Shown here one piece after another: positions 9,083 through 18,167 of a DNA stretch of 55,403 bases. The stretch covers positions 1 to 55,403 of the forward strand of contig CABYTP010000002.1 of NCBI GenBank assembly GCA_902521955.1, in the 5' to 3' direction. Position numbers and translations under genes: made by a program. The notes under the pieces were generated by a model. The model saw nothing but the letters and a program-made list of their open reading frames with translations, was not told where the DNA came from and searched no databases. The stretch comes from an uncultured Candidatus Actinomarina sp. Lineage in GTDB: Bacteria; Actinomycetota; Acidimicrobiia; Actinomarinales; Actinomarinaceae. Positions within the stretch are counted from its first letter, which is position 1; every line of letters begins with the position of its first letter.

Positions 9083-9538
9083 ATGTCATTAAATGTTGGA
9101 GATAAAATACCAGAATTTGAATTGTACAATCACGATAAAACTAAACACAGCGATCAGGATTACCTCGGCCAAAAAACAATGTTTGTTTTTATGCCTTTTC
9201 CTTTCAGCAGTGTTTGTGATAAAGAAATTTGCGAACTTAGAGATTACCAAGAATCATTTATTAAAGAACATACCAACACCGTTTTAATTACTGTTGGTGC
9301 TAGTCCTACCAATAGAGCCTGGTCTGAACACTACAAAATTGAATTCCCAATTCTATCTGACTTTTGGCCCCATGGTGAAGTTGCTAAAAAGTTCGGATGC
9401 TTTCATGATGTAGCTGGTATTTCTTTGAGATATACGTATATAACAAATGAAGAAAACGTTATAACTGAAATTATTAAGAGTGATGAAATAGGTGTTGAAA
9501 GAGATTTCAGTGAATATTCAGAAAGTTTCGGTATTTAA
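9083..9538 (+). CDS. AhpE-like peroxiredoxin (AhpC/TSA family)
   Basis: 151 aa thioredoxin-fold peroxidase. The peroxidatic site PFPFSSVCDKEICELRDY has Cys45 and an additional Cys50; the general layout (VGDKIPEFEL at the start, LLSD-like ILSDFWPHGEVAKKFG in the middle) is that of actinobacterial AhpE. It would reduce hydroperoxides in the cytoplasm using a thiol donor. GAAAGGA lies 7 nt before ATG 9083. Its stop overlaps the convergent whiB stop by four bases. Confidence 0.88.
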   Translation: MSLNVGDKIPEFELYNHDKTKHSDQDYLGQKTMFVFMPFPFSSVCDKEICELRDYQESFIKEHTNTVLITVGASPTNRAWSEHYKIEFPILSDFWPHGEVAKKFGCFHDVAGISLRYTYITNEENVITEIIKSDEIGVERDFSEYSESFGI

Positions 9539-9816
9539 CCAACATCCCTAATATCAAATTCAGCAGCTCTTTGTCTTTTGATGCGTCTTCTTTCTCTTTC
9601 AGAAAGACCGCCCCAAATTCCAAACTTTTCTGAATTCTCTACAGCATATTCAAGACACTGATCTTGTACTGTGCATGCCCTGCATATTGCTTTGGCTTTA
9701 CGAGTAGAAGCTCCTCTTTCGGGAAAGAATAAATCAGCATCTGCACCTTTACAATTTCCCTCTTCTGTCCATGATGGCATTCCGCCTATTAAATCTTCTG
9801 TAATTGATTGTTCCAC
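9535..9816 (-). CDS. WhiB-family iron-sulfur transcription factor
   Basis: 93 aa. Four cysteines at 22, 45, 48 and 54 (C-x22-C-x2-C-x5-C) form the [4Fe-4S] site, followed by the GIWGGLSERERRRIKRQRA turn and basic DNA-contact tail. This family is confined to Actinobacteria and their phages, so it is the best phylum marker in the window. The start is GTG 9816 with AAGGAG six bases upstream. Its size and motif spacing are close to WhiB1/WhiB2-type proteins; which subgroup cannot be decided here. Promoter and a palindrome lie directly upstream. Confidence 0.93.
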   Translation of the reverse strand: MEQSITEDLIGGMPSWTEEGNCKGADADLFFPERGASTRKAKAICRACTVQDQCLEYAVENSEKFGIWGGLSERERRRIKRQRAAEFDIRDVG

Positions 9817-9831
9817 CCGTACTCCTTATTG

Positions 9832-9853
9832 TAAATTACATATGTGTAATTTA
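9832..9853 (-). promoter_or_regulatory. Perfect inverted repeat overlapping the whiB -10 box (candidate operator)
   Basis: TAAATTACA (9832-9840), spacer TATG, TGTAATTTA (9845-9853): both arms match completely over 9 bp. It overlaps the -10 hexamer and extends to about 16 nt before the GTG, the place expected for a repressor or autoregulatory site. A symmetric operator for a dimeric regulator is the simplest reading; the low GC makes an RNA hairpin less likely to matter. Confidence 0.5.
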
Positions 9854-9876
9854 TAACGACTCCCCTCAATTGTCAA
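9848..9876 (-). promoter_or_regulatory. whiB promoter
   Basis: On the minus strand a perfect -35 box TTGACA (9871-9876) is followed after 17 nt by TAAATT (9848-9853); TATAAA (9850-9855) at 15 nt is an alternative -10. The spacer is unusually G-rich (GAGGGGAG) for this genome. Transcription would begin about 25 nt before the GTG start, leaving room for the AAGGAG ribosome-binding site. Confidence 0.65.
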
Positions 9877-9931
9877 GGGGTGAATTATCTATTTAATTCT
9901 GAGTTATTTTTTGAATGTAGGATAATTAATT

Positions 9932-10393
9932 ATGGCTTATGAAGAAATTGTTTCTACTGGTTCTGTATATAAAGGTAGAACTAGTATGTGGTTATATCTG
10001 TTCCATAGGATTACAGGTGTAGCACTTTTTGGTTATTTACTTTTACATATTATTTCTACTGCTTTAATCCTTGCTGGTCCTGAGATTTACGAAGGAGCAG
10101 AAGCTATTTATAAAAACTTTTATTTCAGATTAGGCGAGGTTGGCTTGATGGCAGCTGTCTTAGCTCACGCTATAAATGGTCTCCGTATAATTACTGTAGA
10201 TTTATGGAGTAAGGGTTCTAATTACCAAAAAAGTTTAAACATTGCCGCATTTCTAATATTTATTGGAATTTTTGTTCCTACAACATACCAAATGATTACC
10301 TCTTATTTTGATATTTGTATTGAAAAAAGTTCAGCTGGAACGACCATTGTTGACTGTATGGTTAGACCTTTACCAGATTGGAAATCAAAATGA
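9932..10393 (+). CDS. sdhC: Succinate dehydrogenase cytochrome b556 subunit (SdhC)
   Basis: 153 aa membrane anchor with three hydrophobic helices. The first contains YLFHRITGVALFGYLLLHII and the second region LAHAINGLRIITVDL, the SdhC HxxxGxR signature that supplies a haem ligand. It anchors complex II and takes part in quinone reduction. ATG 9932 has no Shine-Dalgarno; a TAGGAT box ends 8 nt upstream, so the sdh message may be leaderless. First gene of sdhCDAB. Confidence 0.92.
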   Translation: MAYEEIVSTGSVYKGRTSMWLYLFHRITGVALFGYLLLHIISTALILAGPEIYEGAEAIYKNFYFRLGEVGLMAAVLAHAINGLRIITVDLWSKGSNYQKSLNIAAFLIFIGIFVPTTYQMITSYFDICIEKSSAGTTIVDCMVRPLPDWKSK

Positions 10394-10788
10394 AAAGTAC
10401 ATCAAGAACTGATTGGGGTAGAAGGCAACCTCCTATTGGTGGTAGTAATTTTGAGTTATATGCTTGGTTTTTCATGAGAGTGAGTGGTCTCTTCCTGGTA
10501 ATTTTAGCTGCAGGTCATATGTTTATAATGCATGTATTTAATGACACTCTTAATTTAGATTATGAATTTGTTGCAGCAAGATGGGATACACCATATTGGA
10601 GAGCTTTCGATTGGCTATTGCTGGCACTAAGTATTCTTCATGGAACCAACGGTTTAAGAATTGTAATGCATGACAATATCGCAAACAAACTCTATAGACA
10701 AGTTGCCCTGTATAGTTTATATTTTATCTCTTCGGCATTTTTCATATTAGGTACATACGTTTTGATAGCATTTGTGAGGGAAGCATGA
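10390..10788 (+). CDS. sdhD: Succinate dehydrogenase membrane anchor subunit (SdhD)
   Basis: The ORF track begins at TTG 10378, but ATG 10390 gives a four-base ATGA overlap with the sdhC stop and is preferred (132 aa, MKSTSRTDWG). Three membrane helices; SILHGTNGLRIVMHD repeats the HxxxGxR pattern of the anchor subunits. With SdhC it forms the quinone and haem site of succinate:quinone oxidoreductase. Confidence 0.9.
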   Translation: MKSTSRTDWGRRQPPIGGSNFELYAWFFMRVSGLFLVILAAGHMFIMHVFNDTLNLDYEFVAARWDTPYWRAFDWLLLALSILHGTNGLRIVMHDNIANKLYRQVALYSLYFISSAFFILGTYVLIAFVREA

Positions 10789-12527
10789 AAATTATAAGAC
10801 ATTCTTTTGATGGAGTAATTGTTGGTGCAGGTGGAGCTGGATTGAGAGCAGCTATTGAGGCCGCTCCTCATATGAAACTAGCCGTTATAACAAAGCTTTA
10901 TCCAACCCGATCTCATACAGGAGCAGCTCAAGGTGGCATGAGTGCAGCACTAGCAAATGTGGAAGAAGATAATTGGAATTGGCATGCTTTTGATACTGTA
11001 AAAGGCTCTGACTATCTCGCAGATCAGCCAGCAGTTGATATCCTCTGCAAGGAAGCTATTGACTCAGTAGTTGAGTTGGAACATTGGGGTTTGCCATTCA
11101 GTAGGTTAGAGAATGGAAAGATAGCACAAAGAAGATTTGGTGGCCATACTGTAAAAGAAGGTGAAGCTCCAGCATTTAGGGCCTGCTATGCAGCTGATAG
11201 AACTGGTCATATGATTCTTCAAACTCTATATCAGAAATGTGTTTCTATGGGTGTTACTTTTTTTGATGAGTTTCAAGTATTAGATATAAAAATTGATGAT
11301 GGTGTTTGTAAAGGTGTTGTAGCATATGAAATTGCAACAGGAGATATTCATATATTCGAAGCAAGAGCAGTAACTTTTGCAACTGGCGGATTTGGCAAAA
11401 TTTATAAAGTAAGTTCAAATGCACACTCTTTGACTGGAGATGGTCCAGGAATTTTATATCAAAAAGGTATTCCTCTTGAGGATATGGAGTTTTATCAGTT
11501 TCATCCTACGGGTATTTATAGACTTGGTATTTTGCTTTCTGAGGCTGCAAGAGGAGAAGGTGGAATTCTAAGAAATAAAGACGGAGAAAGGTTTATGGAG
11601 AGATACGCTCCCTCGATCAAAGACTTGGCTCCTAGAGATATGGTTTCAAGAGCCATTGCTACAGAAATTAGTGAAGGAAACGGAGCAGGTCCTAATAATG
11701 ATTTTGTATATTTAGACTTAACTCATCTTGGAGCCGAAACAATTAAGCAAAAACTTCCCGATATAACTGATTTTGTAAGAACCTATGTGAAAATCGAGCC
11801 AATTGATGAGCCAATTCCCGTACAGCCAACCGCACACTATGCCATGGGGGGAATTCCTACTGATGTAGATGCTAGAGTGCTTAGTGACGCTCAGGGTAGT
11901 ATTCTGCCAGGAGTTTATTCTGCTGGTGAGTCAGCTTGTGTCAGCGTACATGGAGCTAATAGGCTTGGAACTAATTCACTGTTAGACATAGTCGTTTTTG
12001 GAAAAAGAGCCGGTCAAAGCATGGTTGATTATGTATCAAGTACTAAACCCTACTCACTATCAGATAATGCAGCTGAGGACCTAAAAAATAAAATTGTTAA
12101 CTTTATGGAAAAAGAACATAATCCTAATTTCTCAGTACCAAAAATAAGAGAAGAACTTCAAGACTCAATGGAGGAAAATGCAAAAATATTTAGAACTGAT
12201 GAAACATTAACTGAACAGACTAAAATTCTTTCTGAGTTAAGAGATCGTTATAAAAATGTAACTATTTCTGATAAAAGTAAAGTTTTCAATACAGAATTAT
12301 TAGAAGCAATTGAACTTGAATATCTGCTTGATATGTCAGATACCACTGTTGCAAGTGCTCTAGCAAGAAAAGAAAGTAGAGGGGCACATTCTAGAGTTGA
12401 CCATGTTGAAAGAGATGACAAGAATTGGCTTAAACATTCCTTTGCTTTCAAAAATGGTGATTCAGTTAAACTAGACTATAAAGATGTTGAACTTGGTAAT
12501 TATGAACCAAAAGAGAGAAAATATTAA
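10785..12527 (+). CDS. sdhA: Succinate dehydrogenase flavoprotein subunit (SdhA)
   Basis: 580 aa, full length. The dinucleotide-binding motif VGAGGAGLRAAIEA is at the N-terminus. RSHTGAAQGG carries the histidine for covalent FAD, FHPTGIY and RAIATEI fall in the active site, and HGANRLGTNSLLD closes the FAD domain. It oxidises succinate to fumarate in the TCA cycle. The ATG at 10785 overlaps the sdhD stop (ATGA); the sdhB ATG uses the last base of its stop. Confidence 0.97.
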   Translation: MKIIRHSFDGVIVGAGGAGLRAAIEAAPHMKLAVITKLYPTRSHTGAAQGGMSAALANVEEDNWNWHAFDTVKGSDYLADQPAVDILCKEAIDSVVELEHWGLPFSRLENGKIAQRRFGGHTVKEGEAPAFRACYAADRTGHMILQTLYQKCVSMGVTFFDEFQVLDIKIDDGVCKGVVAYEIATGDIHIFEARAVTFATGGFGKIYKVSSNAHSLTGDGPGILYQKGIPLEDMEFYQFHPTGIYRLGILLSEAARGEGGILRNKDGERFMERYAPSIKDLAPRDMVSRAIATEISEGNGAGPNNDFVYLDLTHLGAETIKQKLPDITDFVRTYVKIEPIDEPIPVQPTAHYAMGGIPTDVDARVLSDAQGSILPGVYSAGESACVSVHGANRLGTNSLLDIVVFGKRAGQSMVDYVSSTKPYSLSDNAAEDLKNKIVNFMEKEHNPNFSVPKIREELQDSMEENAKIFRTDETLTEQTKILSELRDRYKNVTISDKSKVFNTELLEAIELEYLLDMSDTTVASALARKESRGAHSRVDHVERDDKNWLKHSFAFKNGDSVKLDYKDVELGNYEPKERKY

Positions 12528-13222
12528 TGAATATTAATCTTAAAATTTTAAGATATAACCCTGAGACTGACAGAAGAGGACATTGGGAAGAGTATTCACT
12601 TGAAGCTGATCCAGATGAAAGAATTTTAGATTTACTACATAAGGTAAAGTGGTTCGATGATGGCAGCTTAGCCTTCAGGAGATCATGTGCTCATGGTGTT
12701 TGCGGTTCTGATGCAATGGTTGTAAATGGAGAAAATATGCTAGCTTGCCAAGTGTTAGTCAAAGAAGTAAGCAATCCTATCAAAATAGAACCGATTAGAG
12801 GATTGCCTGTCATAAAAGACTTAGTAGTAAACATGGACTCATTTTTTGATTCTTACAAAAAAGTTATGCCCTTTCTTATTAATGAAGACGAACCGGGTGA
12901 ACGAGAAAGATTACAATCGCCTGAAGACCGTGACCGTTTTGAAGATACAACAAAGTGCATACTCTGTGCAGCTTGTACTACTAGTTGTCCTGTGTTCTGG
13001 ACTGCTGATACATACGTTGGGCCTGCAGCAATCGTAAATGCACATAGGTTTGTATTTGATTCACGAGATAATGCATCAAAACAAAGATTGGAAATCTTAA
13101 AAGATGTCAACGGTGCATTTAGATGTAGAACTGCATTCAATTGTACAACTGCATGCCCTAGAGGGATACAAGTTACAAAAGCAATTGAAGATGTTAAACG
13201 AGAAACATTAACGATTAATTGA
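12527..13222 (+). CDS. sdhB: Succinate dehydrogenase iron-sulfur subunit (SdhB)
   Basis: 231 aa. The [2Fe-2S] site is SCAHGVCGSD...LAC with Cys54, Cys59, Asp62 and Cys74; Asp at the third ligand is as in E. coli SdhB. The [4Fe-4S] site CILCAACTTSCP and the [3Fe-4S] site CRTAFNCTTACPRGI follow. It carries electrons from FAD to quinone. The next small gene begins on TTG within its stop (TTGA). Confidence 0.96.
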   Translation: MNINLKILRYNPETDRRGHWEEYSLEADPDERILDLLHKVKWFDDGSLAFRRSCAHGVCGSDAMVVNGENMLACQVLVKEVSNPIKIEPIRGLPVIKDLVVNMDSFFDSYKKVMPFLINEDEPGERERLQSPEDRDRFEDTTKCILCAACTTSCPVFWTADTYVGPAAIVNAHRFVFDSRDNASKQRLEILKDVNGAFRCRTAFNCTTACPRGIQVTKAIEDVKRETLTIN

Positions 13223-13491
13223 TAGAAAATTTACTCAAAAATTTTAAAGAAAAAATAACTGAAACTAACTTTAAAACAAATGATGTATATTTTTACTTTA
13301 CAGATTTAAATGAAACATATTCATTGACCGAAACTAAAAAAATTAAAGAAATAAGAAATAATGATAGATATTTAATTTTTAAAATATCAAGTTTAGATTT
13401 ATTAGAGATCGTAAATGGCAAAATTCATCCAGAAGACCTGCTTTTTAATAAAAAAATTAAAATTTCTGGTGATATTAGTTTACTTTTGTAA
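13219..13491 (+). CDS. Small SCP2-like protein coupled to sdhB
   Basis: 90 aa, start TTG 13219 overlapping the sdhB stop as TTGA. The second half (LEIVNGKIHPEDLLFNKKIK, then SGDISLL) resembles the end of SCP2 sterol-binding domains, where a conserved 'G.l.p..L...G.l.i.GD' segment occurs. The domain would be shorter than the usual 100-110 aa, so the lipid-binding tunnel may be incomplete. It is the last gene before a strong terminator and so belongs to the sdh operon. Function unknown. Confidence 0.6.
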   Translation: MIENLLKNFKEKITETNFKTNDVYFYFTDLNETYSLTETKKIKEIRNNDRYLIFKISSLDLLEIVNGKIHPEDLLFNKKIKISGDISLLL

Positions 13492-13503
13492 GTGAATTCA
13501 AAA

Positions 13504-13529
13504 GAAAAGACGGCTATTGCCGTCTTTTC
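13504..13529. terminator. Bidirectional intrinsic terminator between sdh operon and hup
   Basis: Perfect 11-bp stem GAAAAGACGGC / GCCGTCTTTTC with a TATT loop. A-rich on the left arm and T-rich on the right, so it can stop both the plus-strand sdh transcript and the minus-strand hup transcript. Confidence 0.9.
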
Positions 13530-13547
13530 AAATTAGTTAAAAGAACT

Positions 13548-13820
13548 TTAGTTTAAAGCGTCTTTTAATCCTTTTGCAGCTTTAAAAGCTGGGGCATTTT
13601 TCGCAGCAATTTGGATTGTTTCACCTGTTGCTGGATTTCTACCTTGTCTTGCAGCCCTGTATCTTGACTCAAAGTTACCAAAACCAGCGATACTTACTTT
13701 ATCGCCATTTTTCATACCATTTGTTACGCCATTGAACACGGCTTCTACAGCTTTTTTAGCATCAGTTTGTGACAACCCTACTTCTGCTGCAACAACGCTT
13801 GCTAATTGATCTTTATTCAT
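13548..13820 (-). CDS. hup: HU-family DNA-binding protein
   Basis: 90 aa, the standard bare HU length, without the Lys/Ala-rich C-terminal tail of mycobacterial HupB. The signature GFGNFESRYRAARQGRNPATGE covers the DNA-binding arm, and the N-terminus MNKDQLASVVAAEVGLSQTDA is typical. It is a nucleoid-associated protein that bends DNA. AGAAAGG lies about 10 nt before ATG 13820. Confidence 0.95.
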   Translation of the reverse strand: MNKDQLASVVAAEVGLSQTDAKKAVEAVFNGVTNGMKNGDKVSIAGFGNFESRYRAARQGRNPATGETIQIAAKNAPAFKAAKGLKDALN

Positions 13821-13842
13821 AGCTGTTTAGCCTTTCTGTATT

Positions 13843-13860
13843 GAGTTTTTTTAAAAACTC
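13843..13860 (-). repeat. Inverted repeat upstream of hup
   Basis: GAGTTTTT / AAAAACTC with a 2-nt centre, 8-bp perfect arms, about 23 nt before the hup start. Too tight a loop for a terminator; it could be an operator or part of the promoter. The rest of the 119-nt hup-mdh gap is AT-rich and shows nothing further. Confidence 0.35.
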
Positions 13861-13939
13861 CTTATAAGTATTATAGTTTTTTATAACGATTTGTCTTAAA
13901 ATACTAAATTTATTGATTATTTTTTAAAAAAACCTGATT

Positions 13940-14878
13940 TTATTGACTAATTATGCTATTTAGTTCTTTTACTTTACCCTTAACGGCATCTGATGCATTC
14001 TTTAATTCTGTAAGCTCATCACTATTTAATTCAAGTTCAACAACCTCTGTGACTCCATTTTTACCTAATTTAGTTGGCACTCCCAGATATACATCACTTA
14101 TACCATATTCACCTTCTACCCATGAGCAAGCTGGCATTACATCATTAGAATCAGAAATAATTGATTTAACCATGGTCGCAGCCGCAGAGGATGGTGCGAA
14201 ATAGGCACTGCCCGTTTTCAATAAAGCTACAATTTCAGCTCCACCATTTGAAGTTTTTTGAACAAGGTCATCAATTTCATCTTTAGACAATATTTCGGTA
14301 AGAAGCTTTCCACTCACCCTGCACTGTGACGGGACTGGAACCATTGTTTCTCCGTGACTACCCAGTGTGAGAGCCTCAACGTCATTCATGTTGACATTTA
14401 ATTTCTCAGAGATGAAATAAGCAAATCTTGAAGTATCCAATACACCAGCTTGACCAACTACTTTATTTTTTGGTAAACCTGAAATTTGGGATACTAAGGT
14501 AGTCATTTGATCTAAAGGATTTGTAACAACTACTATTGTTGGATTCTCTGAATACTTCATTATATTATTTGTAACATCAGTAACAATTTTTGAATTAACC
14601 TCTAGAAGGTCCATGCGAGACATTCCTGGTTTTCTGGGAAGTCCGGCTGTGATTACTACTACGTCGCTATCATGAGTATCTTCATATTTGTTGGTACCAG
14701 AAATCTTCGTAGAAAACTTTTCAACATGTCTAGATTGGTTCATATCAAGTGCTAAACCTTGTGGTAAGCCATCAACAATATCAGTCATAACTACAGAATC
14801 AACAATATCATACTCTGCAATTCTTAAAGCTGTCATAGAGCCATATTTACCTGAACCAACAACGGTTACTCTCTTCAT
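13940..14878 (-). CDS. mdh: Malate dehydrogenase (LDH-like type)
   Basis: 312 aa. N-terminal GSGKYGSMTALRIAE is the NAD-binding loop and MTDIVDGLPQGLALDM holds the acidic residue that selects NAD. ITAGLPRKPGMSRMDLL contains the mobile-loop arginines and LGSHGETMVPVPS the catalytic His. This is the LDH-like class, which oxidises malate to oxaloacetate. It is the last gene of sucC-sucD-icd-mdh, two bases after the icd stop. Confidence 0.95.
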   Translation of the reverse strand: MKRVTVVGSGKYGSMTALRIAEYDIVDSVVMTDIVDGLPQGLALDMNQSRHVEKFSTKISGTNKYEDTHDSDVVVITAGLPRKPGMSRMDLLEVNSKIVTDVTNNIMKYSENPTIVVVTNPLDQMTTLVSQISGLPKNKVVGQAGVLDTSRFAYFISEKLNVNMNDVEALTLGSHGETMVPVPSQCRVSGKLLTEILSKDEIDDLVQKTSNGGAEIVALLKTGSAYFAPSSAAATMVKSIISDSNDVMPACSWVEGEYGISDVYLGVPTKLGKNGVTEVVELELNSDELTELKNASDAVKGKVKELNSIISQ

Positions 14879-14880
14879 TC

Positions 14881-16116
14881 TTAAAAGCTCTCTATATTGT
14901 CAGTCAAAGAGTTTGCAAAATCAGAAGAGGATAATGTTGTAGCATCAGTTCTTCCTCTGGCAAGATCGTAGGTAACATTACCTTCACTTATTGATTTTTC
15001 CATTGATTTTACAATTAAATCAGCAGCTTCATTCCAACCCATATATCTAAACATCATCTCGCCGGATAAAATTAACGAACCAGGGTTAGCTTTGTCTTTT
15101 CCAGCATGTTTAGGTGCCGTACCATGTGTTGCTTCAAAAACTGATTTTCCATTTTCATAATTAATATTTCCACCTGGACTAATTCCTATGCCACCTATTT
15201 GTGCTGCTAATGCATCTGAAGCATAATCGCCATTTAAATTAGTAGTGGCTATAACATCAAACTCTTGCGGCTTTATGAGTATTTGCTGAAGGAATGCATC
15301 AGCGATAACGTCCTGAACTAAAATCTTGTCTCCTGCATCTCCATTACAATCATCCCACGAAACTGCAACATCTGAAAATTCTGATTTTACAAGTTCATAC
15401 CCCCAGGCTCTAAATGCGCCTTCGGTGAACTTCATTATGTTGCCTTTGTGGACTATTGCTAAGTTTTTCTTATTATTTTCAACAGCATAATTAAGTGCAG
15501 CTCTGATTAATCTTTCTGAGGCTGTTTTTGATATTGGTTTAATTCCGATCCCACTATCCTCGCGAATTTCCCAACCAAATTCTGAATTCAAAAATGCGTT
15601 AAGTGACCTTACTTCATCAGAATTCATTTCAAGTTCTTTTCCGGAATAAACATCTTCAGTATTTTCTCTAAATAATGCGATATCTACGTCACCAGGATTT
15701 TTTGTTGGTGATTCTATGCCAGAAAACCACCTTAAAGGTCTTAAGCATGCATAAAGGTCTAATTTTTGCCTAATAGCAACATTTATAGACCTAATTCCAC
15801 CACCAACAGGTGTAGTAAGTGGTCCTTTAATACCAATTCCATAATTATCAAAAAGTTCCAAAGTTTTTGCTGGAAGCCACTCCCCAGTTTCATCAAATGC
15901 TTTTTGACCTGCTAATACTTCTGTCCATTCAATTTTTCTTTGATCAGAATATGCTTTTTTTACAGCTGAATCAAATACATTTTGTGATGCTGGCCAAATA
16001 TCAACACCTATACCATCTCCTTCGATAAATGGAACTACCGGTTTGTCTGTATCAAATGAAGCACGAGTCTCGTCAATGGCAGCTATTAAATCATCTCTTT
16101 TTAAGTTTTCTTTCAA
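14881..16116 (-). CDS. icd: Isocitrate dehydrogenase (NADP-dependent, E. coli-like homodimeric type)
   Basis: 411 aa. [19 protein letters not shown] is the substrate-binding loop. HGTAPKHAG carries the NADP-contact Lys, with His where E. coli has Tyr345; VTYDLAR keeps the Tyr/Arg pair (Tyr391/Arg395 in E. coli) used for the 2'-phosphate, so NADP preference is likely. It turns isocitrate into 2-oxoglutarate. The start is TTG 16116, overlapping the sucD stop as TTGA; no ATG is better placed. Confidence 0.93.
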   Translation of the reverse strand: MKENLKRDDLIAAIDETRASFDTDKPVVPFIEGDGIGVDIWPASQNVFDSAVKKAYSDQRKIEWTEVLAGQKAFDETGEWLPAKTLELFDNYGIGIKGPLTTPVGGGIRSINVAIRQKLDLYACLRPLRWFSGIESPTKNPGDVDIALFRENTEDVYSGKELEMNSDEVRSLNAFLNSEFGWEIREDSGIGIKPISKTASERLIRAALNYAVENNKKNLAIVHKGNIMKFTEGAFRAWGYELVKSEFSDVAVSWDDCNGDAGDKILVQDVIADAFLQQILIKPQEFDVIATTNLNGDYASDALAAQIGGIGISPGGNINYENGKSVFEATHGTAPKHAGKDKANPGSLILSGEMMFRYMGWNEAADLIVKSMEKSISEGNVTYDLARGRTDATTLSSSDFANSLTDNIESF

Positions 16117-16982
16117 ATTACATCCTTAATTGCTTGTCCAATCCTAGTTGGATTTTTTACTACATTAACTCCTGCTTTAGTAAGTGCTTCAATTTTAGCA
16201 GAGGCTGTCCCCTTATTGCCTGAAACTATAGCACCAGCATGACCCATCTTTTTTCCCGGAGGCGCTGTAACACCAGCTATATATGAAACTACGGGTTTAG
16301 TTACATTATTTTTAATGTACTCAGCTGCTTCCTCTTCTGCACTACCGCCAATTTCCCCGATCATAACAATTGCTTCAGTTTGAGAATCTAATTGGAACCC
16401 CTCAAGTACATCTATAAATGACATTCCAGGTACTGGGTCTCCACCTATGCCGATACATGTTGATTGCCCAATGTTGATTCTTGTCAATTCGTGTACGGCT
16501 TGGTATGTCAAGGTTCCTGATCTTGACACAACTCCAACATTACCTTCCTGTGTTATTTCATGAGGCATAATACCAACGTTAGATTTTCCAGGAGAAATTA
16601 AGCCTGGACAGTTTGGACCAAGTAATTTAGCATTTGTACTTGTTGTTAATAAATCATACATTTTGGCTTCGTCTTTTGCTGGTATACCTTCTGTAATGCA
16701 GACAATAAGATCGCAGCCAGCATCTCCAGCCTCTAAAACGGCATCCTTAGCAAAAGCAGGGGGCACGAAAGTGAGAGCAGTATTAGCACCTGTTGCCTCA
16801 ATTGCATCTTTTACAGTATTAAAAATTGGAATTCCCTCTACTTGTTCTCCGCCTTTTCCTGGTCTGGTTCCAGCAACAACTTGAGTTCCGTAATCTCTGT
16901 TTCTTAGAGCGTGAAACTTTCCTTGCTCCCCTGTTAATCCTTGTACGACAACTTTTGTGTCTTCATTAATTAAGATTGACAT
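16113..16982 (-). CDS. sucD: Succinyl-CoA ligase alpha subunit
   Basis: 289 aa. CoA-binding N-terminal domain ([21 protein letters not shown]) and ligase domain with the active-site region [12 protein letters not shown], whose His is phosphorylated. It works with SucC in the substrate-level phosphorylation step of the TCA cycle. ATG 16982 shares a base with the sucC stop (TAATG). Confidence 0.96.
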   Translation of the reverse strand: MSILINEDTKVVVQGLTGEQGKFHALRNRDYGTQVVAGTRPGKGGEQVEGIPIFNTVKDAIEATGANTALTFVPPAFAKDAVLEAGDAGCDLIVCITEGIPAKDEAKMYDLLTTSTNAKLLGPNCPGLISPGKSNVGIMPHEITQEGNVGVVSRSGTLTYQAVHELTRINIGQSTCIGIGGDPVPGMSFIDVLEGFQLDSQTEAIVMIGEIGGSAEEEAAEYIKNNVTKPVVSYIAGVTAPPGKKMGHAGAIVSGNKGTASAKIEALTKAGVNVVKNPTRIGQAIKDVI

Positions 16983-18115
16983 TATTGACCAGCCTTTACT
17001 GCAATTTGAGCTGCTTCATCCATAGATCCTGAAATTTTTATTTTTTCATTCTTATTTTTTTCAAGTATTTCCAAACCTTCTTTTGAATTTGTTCCATCAA
17101 GGCGAACTGTAATGGGCCATTTAAGTTCTTTACCGCTAGTTGCCTCGACAATACCTTCAGCGACTAAATCACACCTTGTTATTCCTCCGAATATATTGAT
17201 AAGAACACTCTTTACATCATCTTCGGTTTCAAGTACCTCAAGAGCGGCTGTAACAGTTTCGGCTTTAGCCCCTCCACCTATATCAAGAAAATTTGCTGCT
17301 TTTCCGCCATGCTCAACAACAACATCTAATGTAGACATCACAAGCCCTGCACCATTTCCAATGATTCCAACGCTCCCATCTAATTTTATAAAATTTAATC
17401 CTTTACTTTTTGCAAATTTTTCTGAGTCAGGTATTGGAATGTCTTTTTCAAATTTCTGAAATTCTTCATGCCTGTACTCAGCATTCATATCAAGAGATAC
17501 TTTTGAATCTAAAGCAGAAACACCTTTTGACGTTATAGCTAAAGGATTTACTTCTACAAGATCACAATCATTATCTACAAACAAATTATAAAGTTTGGAA
17601 ATTACCTCAATAAGTTGATCTTTATATTCGAAATCTAGCTTAGCATTAGTAACTGCATGTTCGATATCAGGAGGATTTAAGCCGACTGATGGTGAAATAT
17701 AATGCTTTATTAAATCATCTGGAGAGTTTTCTGCAACTTCTTCAATATCCATACCGCCTTTTGAACTCAGCATCATTAAATATTTTTTTTCTGATCTATC
17801 AAGAGTAAATGAAATATAGTACTCGTTGATAATTTCTGAAGCTTCCTCGATAAGTAAGCTTTCAACTAAATGACCTTTAATATCCATTCCTAAAATATCA
17901 TCAATAAACTGATTTAATTCAGCGTCATTATTGGCTACTTTAATTCCGCCAGCTTTTCCTCTACCTCCAACTTGTACTTGAGCCTTAACTACTAATGGAA
18001 AACTTAAACCGTGGTCGGATTGGAGTTCAGATTTAGATTTTATAATTGTTGATTTAGGTGTAGGAATAGAAAATTTCTTATAAAGTTCTTTACCTTGATA
18101 TTCAAATAAGTTCAT
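16982..18115 (-). CDS. sucC: Succinyl-CoA ligase beta subunit
   Basis: 377 aa with an ATP-grasp domain: [20 protein letters not shown] near residue 45, then LVEVNPLAI near 190 and the C-terminal [13 protein letters not shown] in the CoA-ligase domain. First gene of the four-gene TCA operon; a 52-nt spacer separates it from the helicase gene upstream and probably holds the promoter. Confidence 0.96.
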   Translation of the reverse strand: MNLFEYQGKELYKKFSIPTPKSTIIKSKSELQSDHGLSFPLVVKAQVQVGGRGKAGGIKVANNDAELNQFIDDILGMDIKGHLVESLLIEEASEIINEYYISFTLDRSEKKYLMMLSSKGGMDIEEVAENSPDDLIKHYISPSVGLNPPDIEHAVTNAKLDFEYKDQLIEVISKLYNLFVDNDCDLVEVNPLAITSKGVSALDSKVSLDMNAEYRHEEFQKFEKDIPIPDSEKFAKSKGLNFIKLDGSVGIIGNGAGLVMSTLDVVVEHGGKAANFLDIGGGAKAETVTAALEVLETEDDVKSVLINIFGGITRCDLVAEGIVEATSGKELKWPITVRLDGTNSKEGLEILEKNKNEKIKISGSMDEAAQIAVKAGQ

Positions 18116-18167
18116 ATTGTTACAACAAGAATATAGATTACAAAAAAATAAAAATTATGCTTGCTAT

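Noticed and set aside
10378-10389. TTG start of sdhD
   Set aside because: ATG 10390 gives the same ATGA overlap pattern as neighbouring genes and fits the family length.
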